DNA of 64,000 nt from Oligella sp050920755 (GTDB lineage Bacteria > Pseudomonadota > Gammaproteobacteria > Burkholderiales > Burkholderiaceae_B), in NCBI RefSeq assembly GCF_050920755.1, contig NZ_CP158480.1:2542001-2606000 (forward strand), in the 5' to 3' direction. Made by a program: the position numbers and the translations under genes. The first letter of the stretch is position 1; every line of letters starts with the position of its first letter. Positions 34,377 to 43,373 of this stretch are shown here, one piece after another. Below the pieces are notes generated by a model, which was not told where the DNA came from, did not search any database, and saw only the letters and a list, made by a program, of their open reading frames with translations.

Positions 34377-35483
34377 CTAGCGACCCGCTTTGAGCTCAGC
34401 CCAGAGACGTGTTTGTAATCGCAGCAACTCCATGGACTGGGGTTGCATCAAAAACAGCGTATCACGCACTTCCTGCGGTGGATAAAGCATCGGGTCGTTA
34501 GCAATTTCAGGCTTGACGAACTTTTTGGACTCCAAATTGGCATTGGCAAAGAACATCTCATTGGTAATCTCTGCGTGCACTTCGGGGGTTTCCATGTAGT
34601 TAATAAAGGCCATGGCATTATCAAAATTAGGGGCGTTTTTAGCCACTGCCATCATGTCCATCCAAATCAATGCGCCACCGCGCGGGATCACGTAGGCAAT
34701 TTCATAAGGACGATTCGCCTCTTTGGCACGGTCAGCGGCAATATAAATATCACCATCGCCCGCATAGACTAAACACACATCATTTTGCGCCAGCTCCTCA
34801 ATATGAGCAGCAGGGCTAAAATGCTTAATATAAGGACGAATCGATTTTAAGACCTCAAAGGCCGCTAAATAATCATCCGGATCTTGAGAGGCCGGATCCT
34901 TGCCCATGTAGTTAAGTACCGCAGGGAAAATCAAACCCGCCTCATCGTACAGCGAGATGCCACAGCTAGCGAATTTTTTGGCCTTTTCTGGATCAAATAA
35001 ATTACCCCAATCCATTAGGTCCACATCCTCACCTGCCACTTCCTTGGCACGGGTCACGTTATAACCTAAGCCCAAGGTACCCATGGCCCAAGGCACTAAG
35101 TATTGATTGCCCGGATCAACCTCCTCCAAGATCTTCATAATCTCAGGATCCAAGTACTTTAAATTAGGTAGTTGAGACTTATCGAGCTTTTCTAAAAGAC
35201 CCGCTTCAATCTGGCGCTTCGCGTAGTAACTACTGGGAATCACCACATCATAACCGGAATTACCAATCAGCAATTTGGTTTGTAAGACGTCATTATTATC
35301 AAAGGTATCAAAATTTACCTTGATGCCGGTACTGCGTTCAAAGCCTGGAATCGTATCCTCTGCCACGTACTCCGCCCAGTGATAAATATTTACCACCCCC
35401 TTATCCTGAGCCGCTGCGCCGTAATTCACCGCAAATAAGGCGCCTGCCATGGCAATGCCTTTTATTAATTTATTAAACTTCAT
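34377..35483 (-). CDS. Periplasmic spermidine/putrescine-binding protein (PotF/PotD-like)
   Basis: The extracytoplasmic binding protein of a polyamine ABC importer. A signal peptide (cleavage after about residue 25, NYGAAAQ) is followed by VNIYHWAEYVAEDTIPGFERSTGIKV, the hallmark of PotF/SpuD proteins. DVVIPSSYYAKRQIEAG and VYAGDGDIYIAADRA follow, then IPRGGALIWMDMMAVAKNAPN. 368 aa is the usual length. No potGHI genes are beside it, so it works with a transporter encoded elsewhere or as an accessory binding protein. Terminator downstream; apparently monocistronic. Confidence 0.9.
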   Translation of the reverse strand: MKFNKLIKGIAMAGALFAVNYGAAAQDKGVVNIYHWAEYVAEDTIPGFERSTGIKVNFDTFDNNDVLQTKLLIGNSGYDVVIPSSYYAKRQIEAGLLEKLDKSQLPNLKYLDPEIMKILEEVDPGNQYLVPWAMGTLGLGYNVTRAKEVAGEDVDLMDWGNLFDPEKAKKFASCGISLYDEAGLIFPAVLNYMGKDPASQDPDDYLAAFEVLKSIRPYIKHFSPAAHIEELAQNDVCLVYAGDGDIYIAADRAKEANRPYEIAYVIPRGGALIWMDMMAVAKNAPNFDNAMAFINYMETPEVHAEITNEMFFANANLESKKFVKPEIANDPMLYPPQEVRDTLFLMQPQSMELLRLQTRLWAELKAGR

Positions 35484-35604
35484 CGTATCCCCCCCTTATC
35501 AAGATGGACCAAACTACTTATAAAAATAAAAGACAATGCTGTCTTAAAAAACGGATCGATTTTATTTCATTTTCCTATCATAAAGGCTGCAATAGCGCGA
35601 TTTT

Positions 35605-35649
35605 TAATAAAAAATATCAGCCCACTGGCGTACTAGGACGTAGTGGGCT
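35605..35649 (-). terminator. Terminator of gltS
   Basis: AGCCCACT (35619-35626) pairs with AGTGGGCT (35642-35649). On the minus strand it is followed by GATATTTTTTATT. It lies 7 nt after the gltS stop codon. Confidence 0.8.
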
Positions 35650-35655
35650 CAGACG

Positions 35656-36936
35656 CTACTGTAGAAACGGCAATTGCGTAAAGATTTGCAGCACAGTGGC
35701 GTTAATTAAATCCACAAAAAACGCACCCACAATGGGCACTAGCAAAAATGCCTTATAGGATGGACCGTAGCGGTCGGTCACGGCCTGCATATTCGCCACC
35801 GCCGTGGGCGTAGCACCCATCCCGAAGCCGCAATGACCTGCCGCTAAAATCACCGCATCATAGTCCTTGCCCATGACCCGATAGGTGATCAAAATCGCAT
35901 AGCACATCATTAGTAATACTTGCACCGCTAAAATCACCAATACGGGCAAGGCTAAATCTACTAACTCCCACAACCGTAATGAGAGCAATGCCATTGCCAA
36001 GAATAAAGAAAGTGAGGCGTTACCAAAGACATCAATGGCCCGATCAAACATATCGAAGCTAAAGACATGGGTCAGGATATTACGTAGAATCACACCGCAC
36101 ATTAAAGCCCAGACAAAGGTCGGCAATTCAAACGCCGTGCCCTTGGCCACATTCGTCATCACATCGGCAAAAGCCAAACAAGCCGCAAAGAGCGCCAGGG
36201 TCTCAATGGCTGAAGAAGCGGTGATACGACGAATCTGATCCGGTTTATCAAAGAGTGCATCATCATAGCCATCATCATCCTCATCGTGACGCGTATTGTA
36301 AAGCGAGGTCTTTTTAGCTTGTTGCTCCAGCGGGGTCAACTCCGCTGGCTCAGGTAGGCGCTCACGTTGCATTCTTTTTAATAGAAACTTAGCCACTGGA
36401 CCACCAATCATACCCCCAGCCACTAAGCCAAAGGTAGCGGTAGCGACCCCCAAGGTGGTAGCACCAACGATGCCGTACTGATCCTCTAAAATCGGCCCCC
36501 ACGCCGCTGCCGTACCATGTCCGCCGGTTAAGGTAATGGAACCAGTCACTAGACCCATCAAAGGATCCAGTCCAACTAAAGAGGCCATGGCGACACCCAC
36601 CACATCCTGCACAATAATCAGACCTGAGACCGTAAAACTAAAAATCACCAGGGGCATACCGCCCACTTTGAGACGCTTGAAATCAGCACTTAAGCCGATG
36701 GAAGCAAAGAACATCAGCATAAAGGCGGTTTGCAGCGCCCCATCGAACTTAAAGGAGATGCCAAAGAAGTACTTCAGCAGCATCACAATACAACTTGCTA
36801 ACAATCCGCCTGCGACTGGCTCGGGAATATTATAAGACTCCAAAAACTTAATGCGACGGGTCAAGATACGACCTAAAAGCAGCACTAAGGTGGCCAGAAT
36901 TAAAGTGTAATAGCCATTTAGTACAATTTCCATCAT
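35656..36936 (-). CDS. gltS: Sodium/glutamate symporter
   Basis: GltS imports glutamate with sodium. The 426-aa protein has about 10-12 hydrophobic segments in two halves with inverted topology. Family motifs are EPVAGGLLASCIVMLLKYF, TGSITLTGGHGTAAAWGP (reentrant loop) and AAGHCGFGMGATPTAVANM (second reentrant loop). A cytoplasmic acidic loop around residue 210 (DEDDDGYDDALF) is longer than in E. coli. AGAGG precedes the start. A single-gene unit with its own terminator. Confidence 0.94.
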   Translation of the reverse strand: MMEIVLNGYYTLILATLVLLLGRILTRRIKFLESYNIPEPVAGGLLASCIVMLLKYFFGISFKFDGALQTAFMLMFFASIGLSADFKRLKVGGMPLVIFSFTVSGLIIVQDVVGVAMASLVGLDPLMGLVTGSITLTGGHGTAAAWGPILEDQYGIVGATTLGVATATFGLVAGGMIGGPVAKFLLKRMQRERLPEPAELTPLEQQAKKTSLYNTRHDEDDDGYDDALFDKPDQIRRITASSAIETLALFAACLAFADVMTNVAKGTAFELPTFVWALMCGVILRNILTHVFSFDMFDRAIDVFGNASLSLFLAMALLSLRLWELVDLALPVLVILAVQVLLMMCYAILITYRVMGKDYDAVILAAGHCGFGMGATPTAVANMQAVTDRYGPSYKAFLLVPIVGAFFVDLINATVLQIFTQLPFLQ

Positions 36937-37135
36937 ATACCTCTTTGTTATTCACGCTATGCCACAGTTTAAAACACTCTCGGCAAAATGCGAAATTTAA
37001 ATTTAAACTGCTGTCTTATCCTGTTCGTACTTTACCTAGGGTTACCTAGCATTTGTGCTAATGTTAAATCAGACCGATTTACCCTATGCTTTAATACATA
37101 GCCATTTATTCATCTTTATAGTTTTAGTTTAGCGC

Positions 37136-37954
37136 ATGAGTTCTTATTACAAACTGCTTAACCGCACAATTCAGGACGATGGCACGGTGGTTGCCAACTA
37201 TCAACCGACTATCCACAGTCAGGGTGCATGGAATGCACATGAGCAGCATATGGCCCCTGCTTCTGGTGTGATGAGTTATGAGTTAGAGCTATTTCAGCCG
37301 CGTGACGATATGATTTACGGTCGTTTAGGCTTTGATATTTTGGGTTTGATCCCGCTTAAAGACTTCACCATCACCACGCGTAATATTCGCCCCGGCAAAA
37401 CCATTGAGCTGATTGAGAGCAGCTTAAGCTGTGAGGGCAAGGTCGCCATTGTACTCCGTGCTTGGCGGGTGATGAAGAATGACACGAGCACGGTAGCAAG
37501 TGTGGCGGATGAACCAATCACCCCACGCAATGAGATGGTCGAGTGGACGGCACTCAAAGGGGTCTGGGCCGGCGGCTATATTGCCTCCATTAGCGATCAT
37601 ATCCGTAGCAACCGTGAGCGCCGTCCAGGATGTGCGCAAGTCTGGTTGAGTAATGATCTCGCCATGGTGGAGGGTGTTGCAACCAGCTCCTTTGTGAAGT
37701 TAATGGGCATGGTTGACACCAGTAACGGGGTGGCGGTGTCGCAGCAGTCACCCTTTAGCCATATGTTTCCTAATGTTGATCTGCAAATCCACCTATACCG
37801 TCTACCCCAAGGTCAATGGTTAGGCCTTAATACTCGCCAACAATATGGCGCCCAGGGCGTGGGTCTCACCACCTCGATTCTATACGATGAGATGGGCCCC
37901 TTTGGTCATAGCGAGCAGATCCTCACCGTGCGCCCTATGCCTATTAAGGCTTAG
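37136..37954 (+). CDS. Acyl-CoA thioesterase-like protein (TesB/4HBT_3-type)
   Basis: 272 aa. The layout resembles a tandem hot-dog thioesterase: an N-terminal part with YQPTIHSQGAWNAHEQHMAPASGVMSYELE and a C-terminal part ending WLGLNTRQQYGAQGVGLTTSILYDEMGPFGHSEQILTV. The GxGxxxSxxYDxxGxxGxxxQ pattern near the end is typical of 4HBT_3 proteins. No substrate can be inferred. It is convergent with pdxA and the two reading frames overlap by 4 nt. Confidence 0.7.
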   Translation: MSSYYKLLNRTIQDDGTVVANYQPTIHSQGAWNAHEQHMAPASGVMSYELELFQPRDDMIYGRLGFDILGLIPLKDFTITTRNIRPGKTIELIESSLSCEGKVAIVLRAWRVMKNDTSTVASVADEPITPRNEMVEWTALKGVWAGGYIASISDHIRSNRERRPGCAQVWLSNDLAMVEGVATSSFVKLMGMVDTSNGVAVSQQSPFSHMFPNVDLQIHLYRLPQGQWLGLNTRQQYGAQGVGLTTSILYDEMGPFGHSEQILTVRPMPIKA

Positions 37955-38988
37955 CGACGGGCAGCTTCCCACACGGCGGCCCAACCAAGCGACAACTCGG
38001 CGGCACGTTCGGCCGCCATCACCAAACTATCTTCTCGGGCAATGGTTTGACCGGCAATATCAAAGGCGGTGCCATGATCCACCGAGACACGCACGACTGG
38101 CAGACCGACCGTGATATTTACCCCCTGATCACCATACACCGCTTTAAAAGGTGCATGACCCTGATCGTGATAGCACATCACTAAAAAACGCCAACGCTGA
38201 TCGCGCACGGCTTGAGGCCAAATCACATCCCCTGGGATGGGACCGTGTAAATTAATCCCTCGTGCCCGACCTCGCTCAATCGCAGGCAGAATAATGCTCG
38301 ACTCCTCGGTACCGAACAGATTATTTTCTCCCGCGTGTGGATTTAGACCGGCCACCGCAATGGCTTCACCCTCACGCCCCAAGGCTTTGGAAAAGGCATG
38401 CACCAACGCAAAGATGGCATCAAAACGCGCTGCTGTGCAGTCCTCAACCGCCTGCTTCATGGATACATGGGTGGTGGCATGAAACACAAATAACTCACCG
38501 CTAGAGAGCACCAGTGAAAAATCCTCCACCCCGAACTCATGCGCTAGCAGCTCGGTATGCCCTGGCCAATGATAACCCCCCAGATGCATCGCCTCTTTAT
38601 TTAAGGGGGCGGTGACAATGCCGTCCACCTCACCGGCACGGGCTAAGGCACAGGCCTTTATCACAAACTGGGCAGCAGCTGCACCGGCACGGGCATCGAC
38701 GGTAGCCAGCTGCACCTCGGCTAAGCTTGGCCCCACCTGTATCACCTCAATACTATCGGGCGCATTAATAATCTCTGTGGGGCTTTGCACCTCACGCACC
38801 ACCGCCGCATCAAAACCGATTTGCTGTGCTGCTTTTTGCAAAGCAGCGACATCCCCTATCACCACAAAACGCGCTTTAAGCCGCAGGCGAGGGTGCTTTA
38901 GCAGCATTTTTGCAGTGACTTCGGGACCGATACCGGCGACATCACCTAAAGTGACCGCTAGGATGGGTAAGGGCTTTTGAGTAGACAC
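37951..38988 (-). CDS. PdxA-family 4-hydroxythreonine-4-phosphate dehydrogenase
   Basis: An NAD-dependent, metal-requiring oxidative decarboxylase. In pyridoxal phosphate synthesis PdxA converts 4-phosphohydroxy-L-threonine. Family motifs present are LGDVAGIGPEV, TAPLNKEAMHLGGYHWPGHTE (metal-ligand His), AGLNPHAGENNLFG and CYHDQGHAPFKAV. 345 aa. The related PdxA2 branch acts on 4-phospho-D-threonate/erythronate, and no marker here decides between them. No pdxJ or ksgA neighbour is present. Terminator-like hairpin at its upstream side belongs to tssE. Confidence 0.88.
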   Translation of the reverse strand: MSTQKPLPILAVTLGDVAGIGPEVTAKMLLKHPRLRLKARFVVIGDVAALQKAAQQIGFDAAVVREVQSPTEIINAPDSIEVIQVGPSLAEVQLATVDARAGAAAAQFVIKACALARAGEVDGIVTAPLNKEAMHLGGYHWPGHTELLAHEFGVEDFSLVLSSGELFVFHATTHVSMKQAVEDCTAARFDAIFALVHAFSKALGREGEAIAVAGLNPHAGENNLFGTEESSIILPAIERGRARGINLHGPIPGDVIWPQAVRDQRWRFLVMCYHDQGHAPFKAVYGDQGVNITVGLPVVRVSVDHGTAFDIAGQTIAREDSLVMAAERAAELSLGWAAVWEAARR

Positions 38989-39058
38989 GATGGCTGTTCC
39001 TTGTAGCAGAAAATCAAAGGTATCGTTATTTTACACCTGCGCTAGTAAAAACAGAAAT

Positions 39059-39084
39059 GCCCATGGCTATCATCAACCATGGGC
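39059..39084 (-). terminator. Probable terminator after tssE
   Basis: GCCCATGG (39059-39066) pairs with CCATGGGC (39077-39084) around 10 nt. On the minus strand it is followed by ATTTCTGTTTTT. It lies 27 nt past the tssE stop codon. Confidence 0.65.
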
Positions 39085-39110
39085 TTGTCAACTAATTCGT
39101 CGTGTCCTGA

Positions 39111-39662
39111 TCAGAACTCTGCTTGCTTAATATGCATATGCCCGCTTTCCAAATCCAAACTGGTACGCAATAATAACTCACGCGGATAGGGATTACACCA
39201 CATCATGCCCTTAATAATCAAGGTCAATACATTATGATGCTCAAGGTGATTAGCCTCATTAATAAACTTGACACTTAAGGTATCTCGCTGCAGGCGAGGT
39301 TCAAAATTCACAATGCAGTCATAAATTGCATTTTGTAGACTAATGTGATCGATTTCTGACATGCGGCGACCTGCCAGTGGAGCGACCCCGAAATTAATGG
39401 TGGATTTTTTGACCTCATCTAGGCCCTCCAGATCCACTATCGACTCAAGATTGACAGTGTTTAATAACCACGCCAAATCCCGTAGAATAGCAGCACGCAG
39501 CACCTCATAATCCACCTGCAGGCCAGTATTTACTTCATTTTTTTTGTGGGGTGCATGATCAGTTAAGCGATCAAATAAGGCCGGTTGTAAACGATCTTTA
39601 ACGGCTTGCTGCTGACGTCGTTCGCTAGCCGTTTTTTTGCGTTCCTGATATTCAATTACCAT
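39111..39662 (-). CDS. tssE: TssE, type VI secretion baseplate protein (gp25-like)
   Basis: TssE is a baseplate subunit of the T6SS with a gp25/lysozyme-like fold. The 183-aa protein has the N-terminal LQPALFDRLTDHAP (family hallmark), LRAAILRDLAWLLNTVNLES (with the conserved V-x-NYG-like region seen as INFGVAPLAGRR), then ISLQNAIYDCIVNFEPRL and RDTLSVKFINE. It follows hcp by 79 nt on the same strand, the canonical order hcp-tssE. The other T6SS genes that normally follow (tssF, tssG, tssH) are absent here. Confidence 0.88.
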   Translation of the reverse strand: MVIEYQERKKTASERRQQQAVKDRLQPALFDRLTDHAPHKKNEVNTGLQVDYEVLRAAILRDLAWLLNTVNLESIVDLEGLDEVKKSTINFGVAPLAGRRMSEIDHISLQNAIYDCIVNFEPRLQRDTLSVKFINEANHLEHHNVLTLIIKGMMWCNPYPRELLLRTSLDLESGHMHIKQAEF

Positions 39663-39741
39663 GGCTCTTTAAAGAAATGACGCCAAGGTCATCTGCCCTT
39701 AGCGCCTAAAACTACTCAATCAAGCAAAACACGCTTGGCAA

Positions 39742-40227
39742 TTAGGCCACCGTTTTGTTTTGTTTGATATCGTAAGCAACCACAGACTCAGCGCCTTTAC
39801 CGCCGCGGTCAGTTTGCTCCCAGTACTGCTGCTTGATTTTAGCAGCTTGGAAAGCGTAGCTTACCATCATTGCGTCACCTTCTTGATCACCAGTGTACTG
39901 AACAGAAGTCACTAATACATCTTCTAAAGTGATGCGAGAGTATTCAACTTGCTCACCGCCGGCTTTACATACAGAAAGCTCAACTTTGGCCAAGTGCTTA
40001 CCAGTTGCACAATGCTTTAAAACAGCAGGCGCAGCACGATCGATGCGAGCAAACACGTGTAAATCGTTAAAGCTGGCTTTACCGGTACCGCCACCACCGC
40101 CAGTTGACATTGAACCAGGCTGAGTAGCGCCCCAAGAAAAAGACTCGATATCACTCCAGTCTTTGTGCTGAGAATCTTTAGATTCACCGTTAGCGCCTTC
40201 AATTTTCATAAACATAGCAACTGCCAT
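39742..40227 (-). CDS. hcp: Hcp (TssD), type VI secretion tube protein
   Basis: Hcp forms the hexameric inner tube expelled by the T6SS. 161 aa. It begins MAVAMFMKIEGANGESKDSQ and has WSDIESFSWGATQPGS, a glycine-rich loop (STGGGGGTGKASFNDL) and KVELSVCKAGGEQVEYSRI, all typical. AAGGAGAG precedes the ATG. Only tssE accompanies it, so this is either an orphan effector-tube locus or the remnant of a larger cluster. Confidence 0.93.
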   Translation of the reverse strand: MAVAMFMKIEGANGESKDSQHKDWSDIESFSWGATQPGSMSTGGGGGTGKASFNDLHVFARIDRAAPAVLKHCATGKHLAKVELSVCKAGGEQVEYSRITLEDVLVTSVQYTGDQEGDAMMVSYAFQAAKIKQQYWEQTDRGGKGAESVVAYDIKQNKTVA

Positions 40228-40527
40228 TTCACTCTCCTTAAGAAATGAGATAATTAAATTTAAGATAAAAAGCTACTTACTGCACATAATAGATACGCAA
40301 ATCAACTGCTTAATGAATTCCATAAATTAAGCCAGCTCCCACGAAATCCAACAAAATTCTAACGTTCAAAAATGACATTTAGATGACTGAATTATGTCAA
40401 TTTGATGATTTTTGTCATATTACAATTAACAAAGAGTGGCATCGATAAAGGCGGGCCCAAGCTCGCTCTGACCGCATCGAAGTGGCTGGTTAGACAACCC
40501 CACTGTAATACGGTAGACTGATGACAT
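40228..40527. other. Intergenic region upstream of hcp and of the TPP riboswitch
   Basis: About 300 bp. The hcp promoter must lie near 40240-40420, which is AT-rich, but no clear hexamers are seen. A candidate promoter for the thiamine operon is TTAGAC (40490-40495), 18 bp, TAGACT (40514-40519), which would start transcription right at the riboswitch. No gene is recognised here. Confidence 0.4.
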
Positions 40528-40622
40528 CTTGTCGGGGTGCCTGTGCCAAGCGTTATTGCACTACAGGCTGAGATAACACCCGTGAACCTGATCCAGTTCG
40601 TACTGGCGGAGGAAATAAGATG
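40528..40622 (+). promoter_or_regulatory. TPP riboswitch (THI element)
   Basis: Conserved segments are in order: TGTCGGGGTGCC, then GGCTGAGATAACACCC, then GTGAACCTGATCCAG, TTCGTACTGGCGGAGGAAAT. These are the P2/P3/J and P4/P5 signatures of the THI box. It lies about 100 nt upstream of a thiamine-precursor ABC operon. GGAGGAAA (40608-40615) within the aptamer is complementary to TTTCCTCC (40651-40658) downstream, suggesting a switch by alternative pairing; see the findings. Confidence 0.95.
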
Positions 40623-40722
40623 CAATACCATCGCTCTAGCCACCAGCGCCTTTCCTCCCCCCATGTGCTGATATGTATCACGACAAATATAACCTCACTA
40701 GGGTATAGGAGCGTCTCTTTAT

Positions 40723-41475
40723 ATGTCACCAGGAATTCGTTTACAGGAGATTGGCCTGAGTTATGCCGATAAACCGCTGTTTACGCAATTAAATGCGCAT
40801 TTCAAGGGTGGCTGTTGGCATAGTATTCTTGGTCGTTCAGGCGTCGGTAAAAGTAGCCTGTTAAAAAGCATGGCGGGTTTGTTGAGTGACACCACGCTTG
40901 CGGGTTCAGTAAGCGCTGACGATCATCAGCCACTACAGGGAAGAATTGCATGGATGGCTCAGGGCGACTCGCTGCTACCATGGCTTAATGTTCAAAACAA
41001 TGTACTGCTCGGTGTGCGCTTACGCAAAGAGCGCTCAAAACAAGCCCTCGCTCGTGCCCAAGCGCTGCTCAGACAGGTTGGTTTAGACGGCTTAGGTGAG
41101 CGCATGCCCCATCAATTATCGGGTGGGCAGCGCCAACGTGTGGCCTTGGCTCGGACTCTGATGGAGGATAAGCCCGTGGTACTGATGGATGAGCCCTTTT
41201 CTGCGTTAGATGCCATCACGAAGCTACAGCTACAAGACCTAGCCGCCGAACTGTTGCAAGATAGAACGGTGGTCTTGATTACCCATGATCCTCTGGAGGC
41301 CTTGCGTTTGAGCGATGAGGTGTGGGCAATGACTGGACGACCGGTCAGCTTGGATAGCCTGTTCACTATTGATATACCTGCGCCACGCGCTTTAGAGGAT
41401 GCTCGCATCCTAGCGTGGCAAGGTGAGTTATTAAACTTCCTGCAGCACGATCTTGAGGAGCCTATCCATGAGTAA
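40723..41475 (+). CDS. thiZ: Thiamine-precursor ABC transporter ATPase (ThiZ-like)
   Basis: The ATP-binding subunit of the transporter under TPP-riboswitch control. Walker A is GRSGVGKSS, the signature LSGGQRQRVALARTL, Walker B VVLMDEPFSALD, and the H-loop LITHDP. 250 aa. The family (NitT/TauT/ThiZ-like ATPases) fits the binding protein encoded downstream. AGGAG lies 12 nt before the ATG, rather far, consistent with translational control. It overlaps the permease gene by 8 nt. Confidence 0.9.
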   Translation: MSPGIRLQEIGLSYADKPLFTQLNAHFKGGCWHSILGRSGVGKSSLLKSMAGLLSDTTLAGSVSADDHQPLQGRIAWMAQGDSLLPWLNVQNNVLLGVRLRKERSKQALARAQALLRQVGLDGLGERMPHQLSGGQRQRVALARTLMEDKPVVLMDEPFSALDAITKLQLQDLAAELLQDRTVVLITHDPLEALRLSDEVWAMTGRPVSLDSLFTIDIPAPRALEDARILAWQGELLNFLQHDLEEPIHE

Positions 41476-42220
41476 GCATCGAATCTCACCTGGGCTGCGC
41501 TTGCTGTTGGTGACAATCAGTCTGTTTTTATTATGGCAAGTGATTGTCTGGGTCACCAAAACGCCGCATTTTATTTTGCCAGGGCCCATTCGTGTATTTA
41601 AGGTATTGGGGGCTCAGCGCAGCTTAATTGCGGAACATTCCCTAGTGACTTTAGCTGAAATTCTCCTGGGTATGGCCTTAGGTTGCTTGCTTGGTTTTCT
41701 GAGTGCGATGCTGCTACAGTGGTCCCGCACCCTCAGTTCATGGTTGCTGCCTATCCTGATTGTGAGTCAAGCCATTCCAGTGTTTGCCCTTGCCCCCATT
41801 TTAATGTTGTGGTTTGGTTACGGTATGCTTTCTAAGGTCGTGATGGCGGCGCTGATTATCTTCTTCCCGGTTACTTCTGCCTGTTATGACGGCTTACGAC
41901 GCACCTCAGGTGATTGGCTAGCGTTGGCACATACCATGGGTGCCAGTAAATCGCAGCTGCTCTGGCAAATTCGCTTACCTGCCGCCATGCCTTCATTGGC
42001 TTCCGGTTTACGGGTGGCAGCCGCTACTGCACCTATCGGCGCAGTGATTGGTGAGTGGGTGGGTTCCAGCCAAGGCTTAGGCTATTTAATGCTGCACGCC
42101 AATGCCCGCATGCAGGTGGACACGGTTTTTGCTGCCTTGATCGTGCTGGCGAGTTTATCTTTACTATTGTATTTCAGTGTGGACTACCTATTGCGTCGAG
42201 TGATTTATTGGACGACTTAA
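41468..42220 (+). CDS. thiX: Thiamine-precursor ABC transporter permease (ThiX-like)
   Basis: Inner-membrane permease of the NitT/TauT/SsuC class, 250 aa, about six transmembrane helices. The EAA-type loop for coupling to the ATPase is visible near LAHTMGASKSQLLWQIRLPAAMPSLASGLRVA. Start: a longer frame opens at 41453, but ATG 41468 with GAGGAG directly in front is preferred, giving an 8-nt overlap with thiZ. It should import a pyrimidine precursor (HMP or formylaminopyrimidine) with its partners. Confidence 0.88.
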   Translation: MSKHRISPGLRLLLVTISLFLLWQVIVWVTKTPHFILPGPIRVFKVLGAQRSLIAEHSLVTLAEILLGMALGCLLGFLSAMLLQWSRTLSSWLLPILIVSQAIPVFALAPILMLWFGYGMLSKVVMAALIIFFPVTSACYDGLRRTSGDWLALAHTMGASKSQLLWQIRLPAAMPSLASGLRVAAATAPIGAVIGEWVGSSQGLGYLMLHANARMQVDTVFAALIVLASLSLLLYFSVDYLLRRVIYWTT

Positions 42221-42253
42221 GACGTTTTTAATCATACTTGTAGGAGGGGATTG

Positions 42254-43210
42254 ATGAAATCTTTATTTTCACGTAAAAAATTGCTCGCTGCAGGTGCTTT
42301 GAGCCTGCTAATGAGTACGCAAGCCTTGGCGGAAGACAAGGTGACTTTGTTGCTTGATTGGTTTGTTAACCCAGATCATGCGCCGATTATTATTGCGGAG
42401 CAAAAAGGTTATTTTAAGGATCAGGATTTAAAGGTGGATATTCAGGAGCCCGCCGATCCGTCCATGCCCCCTAAACTCGTGGCAGCGGGCAAGGCCGATA
42501 TGGCGGTGACCTATCAGCCGCAATTACATATGCAGATCGATGAGGGTTTGCAGCTTACTCGTGTTACTACTCTGATTGCAACGCCTTTAAATACCTTGGT
42601 GACACTTAAAAGCAGTAACATCAGCTCGATTGCCGATCTTAAGGGTAAAAAAATCGGTTTTTCCGTTAGTGGCTTTGAAGATGTATTGTTGAGCGTGATG
42701 TTGCAGCATCACGGCCTGACAATGGATGATGTTGAGCTAGTCAATGTGAACTGGTCACTCTCGCCCTCATTGATTACCGGTAAGGTGGACGCTGTGATTG
42801 GCTCATACAGAAACTTTGAATTAAATCAGCTCGATATCGAAAATCATCCTGGTCACGCTTTTTATGTGGAAGAAGAAGGTGTCCCGACCTATGAGGAGCT
42901 AATTATCGTAGTAAATAATAAGGACCGTGATCATGATAAGTATCGCCGCTTTAATCTTGCCTTAGAGCAAGCTGTACAATTTATTGTGAATCACCCTGAT
43001 GAGGCGTGGACCTTGTTTAAAGACTACAAACCTGCCGAGTTGGATGATGAGTTAAATCGTCGGGCATGGAAGGATACCCTAACACGCTTCGCTTTACGCC
43101 CAGGGGCGCTGAGCGAGCGCAGCTATGAGGCCTTTGCTAAGTTTATGCAGGAGCAGAAGCTGATTAAGCAGGTGCCCACTGCTGTTGCAGACTATGCGAT
43201 TGAGCCTTAA
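42254..43210 (+). CDS. thiY: NMT1/THI5-like thiamine-precursor binding protein (ThiY-like)
   Basis: Periplasmic binding protein of the NMT1/THI5 family, 318 aa. A signal peptide ends near residue 26 (STQALAED), followed by VTLLLDWFVNPDHAPIIIAEQKGYFKDQ, diagnostic of ThiY. IGFSVSGFEDVL and YRNFELNQL follow. AGGAGGGG sits 4 nt before ATG 42254; an in-frame TTG lies one codon upstream. Known ThiY proteins bind formylaminopyrimidine from degraded thiamine. An intrinsic terminator follows 48 nt after the stop, closing the riboswitch operon. Confidence 0.92.
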   Translation: MKSLFSRKKLLAAGALSLLMSTQALAEDKVTLLLDWFVNPDHAPIIIAEQKGYFKDQDLKVDIQEPADPSMPPKLVAAGKADMAVTYQPQLHMQIDEGLQLTRVTTLIATPLNTLVTLKSSNISSIADLKGKKIGFSVSGFEDVLLSVMLQHHGLTMDDVELVNVNWSLSPSLITGKVDAVIGSYRNFELNQLDIENHPGHAFYVEEEGVPTYEELIIVVNNKDRDHDKYRRFNLALEQAVQFIVNHPDEAWTLFKDYKPAELDDELNRRAWKDTLTRFALRPGALSERSYEAFAKFMQEQKLIKQVPTAVADYAIEP

Positions 43211-43257
43211 ATTTGGCGTGATTTAAACTAGGCAAAGCGTCTAGAATAAATCGAGAT

Positions 43258-43292
43258 AAGGTGTATGAGTATGAGGCTGATACACCTTTTTT
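43258..43292 (+). terminator. Rho-independent terminator of the thiZXY operon
   Basis: AAGGTGTA (43258-43265) pairs with TACACCTT (43281-43288), loop 15 nt, followed by TTTT. It lies 48 nt past the last stop codon. Confidence 0.85.
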
Positions 43293-43373
43293 GTGGGACA
43301 GCCAACCCTTCCCTTATCACTCAATGAATTCGCTTAACATCCTAGTAACTCTGGGTATCGCACAAGGTTTAAC

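Noticed and set aside
39111..40227. Complete type VI secretion locus
   Set aside because: Only hcp and tssE are present; all neighbouring genes belong to other functions.
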